DNA from: Chryseobacterium sp. BLS98
Lineage (GTDB): Bacteria; Bacteroidota; Bacteroidia; Flavobacteriales; Weeksellaceae
NCBI RefSeq assembly: GCF_001045445.1
Contig: NZ_LFNF01000003.1
Coordinates: forward strand, 806,001 to 870,000
Direction of reading: 5' to 3'
Length of the DNA stretch: 64,000 nt
This document shows, piece after piece, positions 36,063 to 44,020 of the stretch. The position numbers and the translations under genes were made by a program. The notes beneath the pieces are model-generated. The model saw nothing but the letters and a program-made list of their open reading frames with translations, searched no databases and had not been told where the DNA came from. Positions within the stretch are counted from its first letter, which is position 1. The number at the start of each line of letters is the position of its first letter.

Positions 36063-36863
36063 ATGAAACACTTATTTATTTTCATATTTATATCGAATAT
36101 AATATTTGCACAAAATATTACTTTCATTTATGATGTGAAATACAAACCTAACTCAGGAAAGGAAATTAAAACAGAATACTATTATTTGGATGTTTTGGGA
36201 AGTCAATCTGTTTTTAGATCAGAAAGTGCAAGAAATGCTGATTCTTTAATGCAAAAGAATGGATTCTGGCAAAGTCGGAAACCGACATTTGATCATATAT
36301 ATTCCTTCAAGAACTTAATTAGTAATAAGGTGTATAAAAGTGTTACACATCCGGCAATGTATGACCTATACCGTATCAATATTGATGATAAACTTGAGTG
36401 GCATATACTCCCAGAAAAAAAGAAAATTGGTGACATGGAATGCCAAAAGGCTTCAGTACAATATGGCGGACGAAATTGGATAGCCTGGTTTGATCCTAAA
36501 AACCCAATACAAGATGGGCCATATGTTTTTTATGGACTTCCCGGGCTAATTCTAAAATTGAATGATGACCAAGGTGATTTTGATTTTAACCTGATTTCAA
36601 TTAAAAGATCTGATAAAAATAATATGTTTTATGTCAGAAAAGGAAAAGAAATAAATTGGGACACCTATAAAAAATTGCAAAGCGACTATTATAATGATCC
36701 TTTTGCTGAAATTAAAGCCCATGGTATCAAAACAAAGACTGGTGATGCAAATGGAAATCCTGTAAGTGTAAGCTGGAAGGAAATGACTGAAAGTATTCAA
36801 AAACAGTTAGTAGATAAAAATAATCCCATAGAAATAGACAAGAAAGTTGAATTTAAGAAATAG
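36063..36863 (+). CDS. GLPGLI family secreted protein
   Basis: 266 residues, signal peptide ending IIFAQ (about residue 17). Contains the family-naming motif in VFYGLPGLILKLND, preceded by YGGRNWIAWFDPKNPIQDGP and followed by the YYNDPF segment. These envelope proteins of Bacteroidetes have no known function. A paralogue is at 43155-43997, sharing GGRNWIAWF and NDPF. Sits between the GG-leader peptide and a DUF6624 lipoprotein, each with its own terminator. More AT-rich than core neighbours. Confidence 0.88.
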   Translation: MKHLFIFIFISNIIFAQNITFIYDVKYKPNSGKEIKTEYYYLDVLGSQSVFRSESARNADSLMQKNGFWQSRKPTFDHIYSFKNLISNKVYKSVTHPAMYDLYRINIDDKLEWHILPEKKKIGDMECQKASVQYGGRNWIAWFDPKNPIQDGPYVFYGLPGLILKLNDDQGDFDFNLISIKRSDKNNMFYVRKGKEINWDTYKKLQSDYYNDPFAEIKAHGIKTKTGDANGNPVSVSWKEMTESIQKQLVDKNNPIEIDKKVEFKK

Positions 36864-36903
36864 CATTCAAAATAAAAACTATTAAACACGTATAAATAAT
36901 ATT

Positions 36904-36932
36904 AAATGCGCTCTGTTGAGTGCATTTTTTTT
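36904..36932 (+). terminator. Terminator after the GLPGLI gene
   Basis: AAATGCGCTC / GAGTGCATTT stem, TGTT loop, eight Ts. Confidence 0.85.
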
Positions 36933-36993
36933 AGAAATTCGGTTTTATTATTTTACATTTAGTTTTCGCGATTTTATTTTTTTAAATTTTTAT

Positions 36994-37554
36994 ATGATTA
37001 CAAAACTTAAATACACATTACCTGTTTTTATTCTTTGCTTTTTTGGCTGTAAAAAGACAGAAAATTATTCTGAAGTTAAAAAAACTTTAGAACAGGTATT
37101 AGTAGATGATCAAAAATTCCGGCAACCAACCTATGATTATATTAAACAAGCTCCAATAGACAGAAAGAATATTAAAATAGTAACTAAAATCATTGATAGT
37201 TTAGGATGGCTGGGTGAAGATAAGATAGGGCATGATGCTAATTTAGCACTGTTTTTAGTAATTCAGCATGCTGATAAATTGGAAACAATGGAAAAATATC
37301 TACCCATATTAAAAGAAGCTGCTAACAAAGGGAATGCTAAAAAAGAACAAGCAGCCTACCTGATTGATAGAGTAGAATTATTAAATAATAGAAAACAGAT
37401 TTACGGAACACAATATTCAATAAGAAAAAACGGAACAACTTTTATAGAAAACCTTATTGATTCTGCAAATGTGAACTCCAGAAGAAAATCCATGGACTTA
37501 TATCCGTTGGAAGATTATTTAAGAAAAATTGATTCTTCAAATAATACAAAATGA
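36994..37554 (+). CDS. DUF6624-like lipoprotein
   Basis: 186 residues from the ATG at 36994. The frame is open from 36916, but that region overlaps the preceding terminator tail. Lipoprotein signal with Cys in CFFGC. The mature part has DQKFRQPT, SLGWLGEDKIGHDANLALFLVIQHAD, LPILKEAA and DRVELLNNRKQIYGTQY, ending in RRKSMDLYPLEDYL. This DQ.R..GW.....G..A....IQHAD....YGTQ pattern is the DUF6624 signature as I recall it. Function unknown. Last gene of the module between the 43-bp repeats. Confidence 0.8.
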   Translation: MITKLKYTLPVFILCFFGCKKTENYSEVKKTLEQVLVDDQKFRQPTYDYIKQAPIDRKNIKIVTKIIDSLGWLGEDKIGHDANLALFLVIQHADKLETMEKYLPILKEAANKGNAKKEQAAYLIDRVELLNNRKQIYGTQYSIRKNGTTFIENLIDSANVNSRRKSMDLYPLEDYLRKIDSSNNTK

Positions 37555-37609
37555 TATTAATAATGTTTTGACAGATTGAGTTTAATGGTAATTACATGGA
37601 AAGCAGAAT

Positions 37610-37652
37610 AAGATATTTAATAAAAACCTTTCAGGAAACTGGAAGGTTTTTT
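37610..37652. repeat. 43-bp direct repeat, copy 2 (second copy of the rny terminator)
   Basis: Identical to 35495-35537. It includes the full hairpin AACCTTTCAG / CTGGAAGGTT and T run, so it also works as a terminator for the DUF6624 gene. The MFS gene starts 20 nt later. Confidence 0.95.
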
Positions 37653-37672
37653 ATTTTTATCAAAACTTAAAA

Positions 37673-38914
37673 ATGCAAGAACTGCCTTTGTCTTCAAAAC
37701 TGAAGTACATCTTTTCAATTCCCGTTATTATTTCAGCCCTCGGCTATTTTGTAGATATCTATGACCTTCTTTTATTCGGGATTGTAAGAATTCCGAGCCT
37801 GAAAGCTTTAGGCTTGAATCCTGATGCCGACGGAACCTTTATTCTGAACTGCCAGATGGTGGGACTTCTTATCGGAGGTGTTTTCTGGGGAATTTTTGGA
37901 GACAAAAAAGGAAGGCTGTCTGTACTTTTCGGGTCTATTTTAGTCTATTCCTTAGCCAATATTGCCTGTGGATTTTTACCCTATTTTCCCAAAGAGCATC
38001 TGGTGTACCAATATGCAGGATTAAGGTTCATTGCAGGAATAGGGCTGGCCGGAGAGCTTGGAGCCGGAATTACCCTCGTTTCCGAAAGCCTGCCAAAGAA
38101 TCTCAGAGCCATCGGAACTTCAGTAGTGGCCGGCTTCGGACTGATGGGAGCCGTTGTGGCACAACTCACCGTAGAATTGGCCGGAGGATGGAATATCTCC
38201 TATATCATTGGTGGAATTATGGGAATCATGCTGTTGATCCTCAGGGTAAGTGTTTCAGAATCCGGAATTTATAAAAATTTAGAACATAAAAGCGTCTCCA
38301 AAGGCAACTTTCTTTCCTTTTTTACCAATAAAGAACGTTTCGCCAGATATCTTAAATGTATTGCGGTGGGACTGCCTACATGGTATTGTATAGGCATTCT
38401 GGCTGTTTTAGCCAACCAGTTTGCCCCTGAATTGGGGATTAAGGATCTTAACCCCGGAAAAGCTATTATGTGGGCTTATGTAGGTATTTCTGTCGGTGAC
38501 TTAATGAGCGGTTTTATTTCCCATGCTCTTAAATCCCGTAAAATGGCCATTTTTTATATGCTCTTGTTTACGATAGTGGGGGTGGCTATTATGCTGTTCG
38601 GAAATACCAATTCAGAAACAAAGTATTATATATTCTGTGTATGGCTGGGGCTGGGGACCGGCTATTGGGCTATGTTTGTAACCCTGGCGGCAGAACAGTT
38701 CGGAACCAATATCAGAAATACGGCGACCACTACTGTTCCCAATATGGTAAGAGGATTGGTTCCTGTTATGATTCTTGCATTTGACCTGTTGAAAAATAAT
38801 TTCACTGTCATTGTAAGTGCGGCAATTGTAGGAATTGTGGTCTTTGGACTGGCTTTTTACTCATCCCTTACCATCTCGGAAACCCATGACAAGGATTTGG
38901 AATTTACAGAATAA
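37673..38914 (+). CDS. MFS transporter
   Basis: 413 residues, 12 hydrophobic segments. The loop 2-3 motif GDKKGRLSVLFGSIL and the RFIAGIGLAGELGAGITLVSE segment are typical of the metabolite:H+ symporter group (ProP/ShiA-like). A central charged loop (ESGIYKNLEHKSVSKGNF) separates the halves. Substrate unknown. Lies between the second 43-bp repeat and the second GG-leader peptide; such single-polypeptide transporters do not process GG leaders, so it is not an obvious peptide exporter. Confidence 0.87.
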   Translation: MQELPLSSKLKYIFSIPVIISALGYFVDIYDLLLFGIVRIPSLKALGLNPDADGTFILNCQMVGLLIGGVFWGIFGDKKGRLSVLFGSILVYSLANIACGFLPYFPKEHLVYQYAGLRFIAGIGLAGELGAGITLVSESLPKNLRAIGTSVVAGFGLMGAVVAQLTVELAGGWNISYIIGGIMGIMLLILRVSVSESGIYKNLEHKSVSKGNFLSFFTNKERFARYLKCIAVGLPTWYCIGILAVLANQFAPELGIKDLNPGKAIMWAYVGISVGDLMSGFISHALKSRKMAIFYMLLFTIVGVAIMLFGNTNSETKYYIFCVWLGLGTGYWAMFVTLAAEQFGTNIRNTATTTVPNMVRGLVPVMILAFDLLKNNFTVIVSAAIVGIVVFGLAFYSSLTISETHDKDLEFTE

Positions 38915-39010
38915 TTAAAACTGTTTAAGAAATATTATGATTATGTTTTACGTTTAAAGTATAGTAAAGGTAATGAAATCAATGTTTTATTAAAATTTTA
39001 ATTAATTATG

Positions 39011-39040
39011 TTGCGAATAATTAATATTTGTTTAACTTTG
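39011..39040 (+). promoter_or_regulatory. Candidate promoter of the second GG-leader peptide
   Basis: TTG (39011-39013), 19 nt, TAACTTTG (39033-39040), a full consensus match. A second -7 box TATATTTG sits at 39055-39062, 22 nt before the ATG. Confidence 0.55.
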
Positions 39041-39084
39041 GAAAGTAACCAAACTATATTTGTTTAATCTCAAAATCAAGTCAC

Positions 39085-39255
39085 ATGAAAAATGCTAAAA
39101 AGCTAAAAAAAGCAGATCTTAAAAACATTACAGGAGGAGTAAGCGGACCCGTTGATTTATCTAAATGCGGATGCAGCTGCTCAGGTTCCGTTACAGGTCC
39201 ATACTACTGTGTACAGTATATTGCTTGTCCACAGGTATACAACTGCCTGGATTAA
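39085..39255 (+). CDS. Double-glycine-leader peptide with six cysteines (bacteriocin-like precursor)
   Basis: 56 residues, ATG at 39085, TAA at 39253. Leader MKNAKKLKKADLKNITGG (Gly-Gly at 17-18) has the same pattern as the peptide at 35807: MKN-x-KK, then LKN/K near the cleavage site. The 38-residue core has Cys at 28, 30, 32, 42, 48 and 54, dense enough for disulfides, thioethers or metal binding. Good promoter upstream, terminator 55-85 nt downstream. No exporter beside it. Confidence 0.8.
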   Translation: MKNAKKLKKADLKNITGGVSGPVDLSKCGCSCSGSVTGPYYCVQYIACPQVYNCLD

Positions 39256-39307
39256 GATCCTTTAAAAATTATTTCAGTAAGAAATAAACATTTCCACATT
39301 TAATACG

Positions 39308-39340
39308 CAAAAGCCTTTTGGATCTTCCAAAAGGTTTTTG
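39308..39340. terminator. Bidirectional terminator (peptide gene / yeiH)
   Basis: CCTTTTGGA (39314-39322), loop TCT, TCCAAAAGG (39326-39334), A run before and T run after. Serves both convergent genes. Confidence 0.85.
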
Positions 39341-39362
39341 TCTTTGAAGCTTATAAAAGATC

Positions 39363-40298
39363 TTAACTGATAATATAAAGAAGACTTCCCACACTTATCG
39401 TAACCCATAAAATAATAGCAACAGCCAGCGGCTTGATTCCTATTGTTTTTAAAGTTTGAACAGAAAGAGTAGTTCCGATAAAGAACAGCGTAAGGTTTAA
39501 TCCCGATTTGGCCAGCGTCGTTACAGAACTGCTAAAACCTTCAAAAACAGAAAAATAAGTATTCAATAAAATAGCCAGGACAAACCATCCGATAAACCAT
39601 GGAATTTTAACTTTAGATTCTTTATTTTTAAAAATAAACATGGTGATCACAGAAACCGGAATAATCCACAAAGCGCGGGCTAATTTCACGGTTGTAGCGA
39701 TTTTTAACGCCTCATCTCCATACTTTCCTGCTGCTCCAACCACAGAACTGGTATCATGGATTCCTACCGCGCACCACAGCCCGAACTGTTCCTGGGAAAG
39801 CTGCAGAAGATGCCCAATGGCCGGATATACGAATAAGGCTATGGAATTTAAGGTAAAAATAATGGCCAGTCCCAAAGAAATTTCCTTTGTGCCGGGTTTT
39901 ATGATAGGAGAGACGGCTGCAATGGCGCTCCCGCCGCAGATTGCGGTTCCGGCCGAGATCAGATAAGCGAGTTTTTTTTCCAGTTTGAATATTTTTCCCA
40001 AAACATATCCAAGAAGCATTACCGTTACAATACTTACAACCGTTAAGAAGAACCCCGTTTTTCCTGCCTGCAACGCCTCATCAAGCTTAAGTCCGAAACC
40101 CAATCCTACAATGGAAATCTGAAGGAGAAGATGAATGTACCGGTGAAGATGCCTTTCAAACGGATTTCCTACCAACATAGCCAAGCCAAAACCAAGAAGT
40201 AATGCTATCGGGGAAGAAATGAGCGGAGTAAGACATACCACAGCAAGTATAATAAAAATAATTTTTCGTATCGTTTCATTTGGGACGAAGCCTTTCAT
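39363..40298 (-). CDS. yeiH: YeiH family putative sulfate/anion exporter
   Basis: 311 residues, about 10 membrane segments, UPF0324/PSE family. Family landmarks: ISIVGLGFGLKLDEAL, SAGTAICGGSAIAAVSPII, CAVGIHDTSSVVGAAGKYGDEAL, TVKLARALWIIPV. Members are annotated as sulfate exporters on thin evidence. The next gene upstream on the same strand is a LysR regulator (324 nt away); in enterics yeiH pairs with LysR-type YeiE, so the regulator probably controls it. Confidence 0.88.
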   Translation of the reverse strand: MKGFVPNETIRKIIFIILAVVCLTPLISSPIALLLGFGLAMLVGNPFERHLHRYIHLLLQISIVGLGFGLKLDEALQAGKTGFFLTVVSIVTVMLLGYVLGKIFKLEKKLAYLISAGTAICGGSAIAAVSPIIKPGTKEISLGLAIIFTLNSIALFVYPAIGHLLQLSQEQFGLWCAVGIHDTSSVVGAAGKYGDEALKIATTVKLARALWIIPVSVITMFIFKNKESKVKIPWFIGWFVLAILLNTYFSVFEGFSSSVTTLAKSGLNLTLFFIGTTLSVQTLKTIGIKPLAVAIILWVTISVGSLLYIIS

Positions 40299-40385
40299 AA
40301 AATAAGTTTTAAATAAGACTCCAAAATTCAGGAAATTAGTATTACAAAATAAATTGTATTTTATTATGATGGATAACTTTTAGTT

Positions 40386-40427
40386 ATGGATTGGGAGTTG
40401 CGGACTCTGGTTTATGGTTTATATAAA
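40386..40427. repeat. Heptad-periodic tract upstream of yeiH
   Basis: atggatt, gggagtt, gcggact, ctggttt, atggttt, atataaa in constant 7-nt phase. Confidence 0.6.
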
Positions 40428-40510
40428 GCAGAGTTTTAATATTTTCAAATTTCAAATAATTAATTTATAATGAATTAAAAATTAAGCCCATATTTACATT
40501 GATTGAAAAA

Positions 40511-40622
40511 ATTCACCTATCACTTGCAAAGCAAATTCACCCTTCACACCACCAACCCATCAAAAGGCTACAAGCGAATCTGCGACTATCATTCCTGCAA
40601 CCTGCTACCTACCGTCTGCCAC
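40511..40622. repeat. Heptad arrays with core TTGCAAAGCAA, ending at the LysR stop
   Basis: attcacc, tatcac, core TTGCAAAGCAA (40524-40534), attcacc, cttcaca, ccaccaa, cccatca. Then, close to the gene end, ctgcaac, ctgctac, ctaccgt, ctgccac (40595-40622). The next unit ctaactt contains the TAG stop (minus strand) of the LysR gene. The core is the reverse complement of TTGCTTTGCAA, close to the one at 28205. The 40428-40510 stretch is plain AT-rich DNA. Confidence 0.78.
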
Positions 40623-41501
40623 CTAACTTTCCACAAATCTCAGGAAAAGCTTGATCATTTCAGACTGATCTCCTTTTGGAAGAATAAAATGGAAATTTCT
40701 TTCAATGCTGAAGTTTTTAATATCCACAATAGTCAGGGTGTTGTTTTTCAGTTCATTCAAAATGGTGCTGATTGACAGAAATGCCATGCAATCCGAGTGT
40801 AAAAGATAGTTTTTAATGCTCTCGCTGCTTCCGAGCTGCATTATAATATTCAGCTCTTCGAGGTTAATTCCTTTTTTCTTTAAGCGGTTCTGAATAAATT
40901 CCTGAGTGCCGGAGCCCTGTTCTCGGAAGATCAGGTTTAAATGATAAAGATCTTTCAGGCCTAACGTTTTATTCGCCATAGGATGATCTGCCTTTGCTGT
41001 GAGAACGATCTCATCCGGTTTGAAAATCTTATAATCGAAAAAAGAAGACTGGGATTCGCCTTCAATAATTCCCAGGTCAATTTTTCCCTCCTTCAGAAGT
41101 TCGGAGATCATTTCAGTGTTATGGGCAATCAGTTCAATTTTAATGTCCCTGTAATAAGAATTGAATTTGGCCAGTATTTCGGGTAAAACGTACTGGGCAA
41201 CACTGGTGCTGGCCCCGATGATCAGTCGTCCTTTATGCTGTTCATTGACCTGGCTGATCTCAAATTCGAGGTCGCGATAGATATTCCGGATCTTTTCTGC
41301 ATATTCATACAAAATTTTTCCGCTCTGGGTAAGCTGTACAGAAGTTCCTTTCCTGTCAAAAAGTTTGGTGCCGAGCTGGTTTTCAATCTCTTTGATATGC
41401 TTGGTAACTGCAGGCTGGGAAATATGAAGTTCTTCAGAAGCTTTTGTAAAACTTAGCCTTGAGGCGGCTGTATGAAAAACTTTTAATCTGTAGTCAAACA
41501 T
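40623..41501 (-). CDS. LysR family transcriptional regulator
   Basis: 292 residues. N-terminal winged helix-turn-helix (FHTAASRLSFTKASEELHISQPAVTKHIKEIENQLGTKLF), then a periplasmic-binding-protein-like effector domain with GRLIIGAST and LGIIEGE. Closest in style to the CysB/CysL/YeiE group. Likely regulates yeiH downstream. Binding sites were not identified. Its stop codon is inside a 7-nt repeat unit. Confidence 0.9.
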   Translation of the reverse strand: MFDYRLKVFHTAASRLSFTKASEELHISQPAVTKHIKEIENQLGTKLFDRKGTSVQLTQSGKILYEYAEKIRNIYRDLEFEISQVNEQHKGRLIIGASTSVAQYVLPEILAKFNSYYRDIKIELIAHNTEMISELLKEGKIDLGIIEGESQSSFFDYKIFKPDEIVLTAKADHPMANKTLGLKDLYHLNLIFREQGSGTQEFIQNRLKKKGINLEELNIIMQLGSSESIKNYLLHSDCMAFLSISTILNELKNNTLTIVDIKNFSIERNFHFILPKGDQSEMIKLFLRFVES

Positions 41502-41674
41502 TGGGATAGCTTATGGTTATAGCAAACTTAGTGAAATTATGCGGAAAGCGAGAGGGCTTGAGTGTAATAGAGTTTGAGAGTGGAGGGTAAACGAGATACA
41601 AATTGAGTGTTTTGGGACTGAGATTGCAGATTAGAAAAAAACAGTACAATATATATCAAGTATTTTATTTCACA

Positions 41675-41706
41675 TAAAACACTAAAACACTAAAACACTA
41701 AAACAT
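41675..41706. repeat. Octamer tandem repeat TAAAACAC
   Basis: Three exact copies and one TAAAACAT, about 20 nt from the CLC gene stop. The period is 8, so it is distinct from the heptad arrays. The region 41555-41640 is rich in GAG words without a fixed period. Confidence 0.8.
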
Positions 41707-41724
41707 TCCTACTCTGAAACCCTC

Positions 41725-43029
41725 TTACAAATCTGAAAAATCCTTGTCCCTGTCACTTTCATACCTCCTGTTTTTTGCTTCCCCGATCTTTTGTTTAGTA
41801 TAAATGCTGCTGTGGCCGGAAAGCAGATAAGAAACCACACAGGCAATAGCTATATAAACAGCGCTTTCTGCTCCGAACAGTTCAATTCCCATCAGCATAC
41901 AGGCTAAAGGAGTATTCGTCGCTCCTGCAAATACAGCTACAAAACCCATTCCTGCAAGCAATCCAAACGGTAAAGGAATAAATAAGGATAATGCACTGCC
42001 AAGTGTTGCGCCAATAAAAAACAGAGGGGTTACTTCGCCGCCTTTAAATCCTGCCGACAGGGTAATAATGGTAAAGGCCATTTTTAACGCGAAATCATAT
42101 AACGGAAGCTGTTTTTCAAAAGATTCTAAAATGACGGGAATTCCCAGTCCGATATATCGGGTTGTTCCCATTGCAAAAACGGCAACCGCAATGATAATTC
42201 CACCAATCACCGGACGAAGTGGAGGATATTTTATATTGGATTTGAAAACGGAACCCATCCAGTGGAGAATCCTGCTGAAAGATGCCGCGCAGATCCCAAA
42301 AATAATTCCTGCCAGAATACTGTATAAAACAGAAGGGAGTTCCATTTTAGGGATGATATCAATATGATAATGGGCGTGTTTTACATTCCAGAGACCGGTA
42401 ACCAGATCTGCAAAAACGGCAGAGGCAAAGGCAGGAAAAATAGCATTATACCGTATTTTTCCGATCAGAAAGACTTCCAGACCGAAGACCGCGCCGGCTA
42501 GAGGGGTGCCGAAAACCGACCCGAAGCCTGCGGCGACTGCAGCAATTAGTAATGTTTTTCTTTCATCTTTGTCAAGCTTAAAAGGTTTGCTGAGCTGGTC
42601 GGCAATAGCTCCCGCCATTTGAAGAGCTGTACCTTCACGGCCTGCCGAACCCCCGAAAAGATGAGTAACTATGGTTCCCAGATAGACAAACGGTGTCATT
42701 TTAAAAGGAATAATCTCTTTCGGATCATGGATATTGTTAATGAGCAGATTATTCCCTGCCTCAACATCTTTTCCGAAATAATAGTATAAAAGCCCAATAA
42801 GAAACCCGGCAGCAGGAAGGAACGCAATCAGCCATAGATGATTTTCCCTGAAGCCGGTTGCCCATTCCAGAGACGTAAGCAACCCTGCAGAAGCGGTACC
42901 TGCCAATGCTCCGATAATCATACTGATGCACAGCCATTTTAAAATATACGGTAAAGCCGGATATTTCCTAAAGAAAAACCGGGTATGAAAAGTTGCTTTT
43001 TTGCGTATGGTTCTTTGATTTTCTGACAT
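41725..43029 (-). CDS. CLC-type fluoride/proton antiporter (CLC-F)
   Basis: 434 residues, CLC channel/transporter fold. The gating-glutamate motif is GGSAGREGTALQ. The position of the chloride-type GSGIP filter reads AGNNLLIN, not the Ser-containing form. GFKGGEVTPLFFIGATLG and the late Tyr region are present. No CBS domains. A fluoride riboswitch directly upstream (43062-43121) strongly supports the fluoride-exporting CLC-F class over a chloride transporter. Role: lowers cytoplasmic fluoride. Confidence 0.88.
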   Translation of the reverse strand: MSENQRTIRKKATFHTRFFFRKYPALPYILKWLCISMIIGALAGTASAGLLTSLEWATGFRENHLWLIAFLPAAGFLIGLLYYYFGKDVEAGNNLLINNIHDPKEIIPFKMTPFVYLGTIVTHLFGGSAGREGTALQMAGAIADQLSKPFKLDKDERKTLLIAAVAAGFGSVFGTPLAGAVFGLEVFLIGKIRYNAIFPAFASAVFADLVTGLWNVKHAHYHIDIIPKMELPSVLYSILAGIIFGICAASFSRILHWMGSVFKSNIKYPPLRPVIGGIIIAVAVFAMGTTRYIGLGIPVILESFEKQLPLYDFALKMAFTIITLSAGFKGGEVTPLFFIGATLGSALSLFIPLPFGLLAGMGFVAVFAGATNTPLACMLMGIELFGAESAVYIAIACVVSYLLSGHSSIYTKQKIGEAKNRRYESDRDKDFSDL

Positions 43030-43061
43030 AATAATCCTGATTAATTATTGGTTAATAATCT

Positions 43062-43121
43062 GTTAATCAGGCGTCATCAGCTTTGGTAAAGCGGTTGGGT
43101 AAGGAAGAACACCATTTCCTT
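43062..43121 (-). promoter_or_regulatory. Fluoride riboswitch (crcB motif)
   Basis: On the minus strand the RNA reads GGAAAUGGUGUUCUUCC, UUACCCAACCGCUUU, ACC, AAAGCUGAUGACGCCUGA. This matches the crcB consensus: GG..AUGG.GUUC..CC stem-loop, AACCGC joining region, GCUGAUG.C.CCU 3' part. GGUGUU/GACGCC and the GC(UUU)/(AAA)GC stem complete the pseudoknotted fold. A -7 box TATATTTG (43135-43128) lies just upstream. It precedes the CLC gene start by 33 nt, so control may be at translation or by a short terminator. Confidence 0.92.
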
Positions 43122-43154
43122 ATGTTGCAAATATAACTAATATTTCGAAATATC

Positions 43155-43997
43155 TTAATTTTTATAATGAACAGCTTTATTAATTTCAACCGGGTTATTA
43201 TATTTTCTTATAATCTCCTGCATGTTTTTTACCTGAGCATTCAGCTCATCAATAGAATGTATTTCTTTTCCTCCGATGTTTATATTTAAATTGCTGTTTG
43301 CCGATTTGTTGAAATTGGTTCTCTCAAATGAAAAAGGATCATTATAAAACTCCAGTAAAAGCTTTTGTTTTTGTTTTTCGTTAATTGAAATAGCCTTGCT
43401 TCCGAAATTCGATTCAAAAAAATCATCGGTAGGATAGAGGTCTGGAAGTTCCTGACTTTTTACAAGATTGTAAATGAAATTCTTTTTCGAATCGTAAATT
43501 TCAAAAACTAATCCCGGAAGGCCGGAAAACTTAAAGGGACCTTCATTGAAAGGAATATCTTTATTAAACCAGGCAATCCAGTTTCTTCCGCCGAATGTTG
43601 TCGTTGCTTTTTGCAAGGTATACTGCTGTACCTGTTTGGTTTCGTGAGAAATATTCCAGTTGATTTTATCTGTGGTTTTAAAAGAATAATACCCGAATTT
43701 AATGTTGATAAAGTTTTCATTATCAAAAGTGTTGATCTTTCTTTTAACAATCTGTCCGGTCATATCAACATGTTTGTTATCCATATTCCCGAATTTTTTG
43801 TTCAGGGAATCTGCGATCAGAAGATTACGTCCGTAGAATTTTACTTCTTTAGAATTGATATCCAGATTCATGTTAAACTTTTGATAATCAGATTCTGTAG
43901 AGTCCATTTTTAACTGAAGCTCATACACAAACCGATGGGTTTGAGAGCTTAAAGAAACAATGATCAAAAGGCAAATGAGGGCTGAAGCTTTTTTCAT
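43155..43997 (-). CDS. GLPGLI family secreted protein (second copy)
   Basis: 280 residues, signal peptide ending SLSSQ. Contains FGGRNWIAWFNKDIPFNEGPFKFSGLPGLVFEIYDS and the later EFYNDPFSFERTNF, the same landmarks as the GLPGLI protein at 36063. Unknown function, likely envelope. A perfect 14-nt palindrome ATATTTCGAAATAT (43140-43153) lies directly after its stop codon. Confidence 0.88.
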   Translation of the reverse strand: MKKASALICLLIIVSLSSQTHRFVYELQLKMDSTESDYQKFNMNLDINSKEVKFYGRNLLIADSLNKKFGNMDNKHVDMTGQIVKRKINTFDNENFINIKFGYYSFKTTDKINWNISHETKQVQQYTLQKATTTFGGRNWIAWFNKDIPFNEGPFKFSGLPGLVFEIYDSKKNFIYNLVKSQELPDLYPTDDFFESNFGSKAISINEKQKQKLLLEFYNDPFSFERTNFNKSANSNLNINIGGKEIHSIDELNAQVKNMQEIIRKYNNPVEINKAVHYKN

Positions 43998-44020
43998 GAT
44001 CGGCAGTTTTGATTGGAAAT

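Noticed and set aside
35541..37609. Insertion sequence or integrative element in the 43-bp-bracketed module
   Set aside because: No transposase, integrase or terminal inverted repeats were found; only the direct repeats support mobility.
37673..38914. MFS protein as exporter of the GG-leader peptides
   Set aside because: GG leaders are processed by C39-peptidase ABC exporters; this is a metabolite symporter-type MFS without a peptidase domain.
40503..40775. 90-residue plus-strand frame
   Set aside because: Covers repeat DNA and the antisense of LysR; no homology features.
41555..41640. Another heptad array near the CLC gene
   Set aside because: GAG words recur but spacing is 8-10 nt and irregular; the adjacent tandem repeat has period 8.
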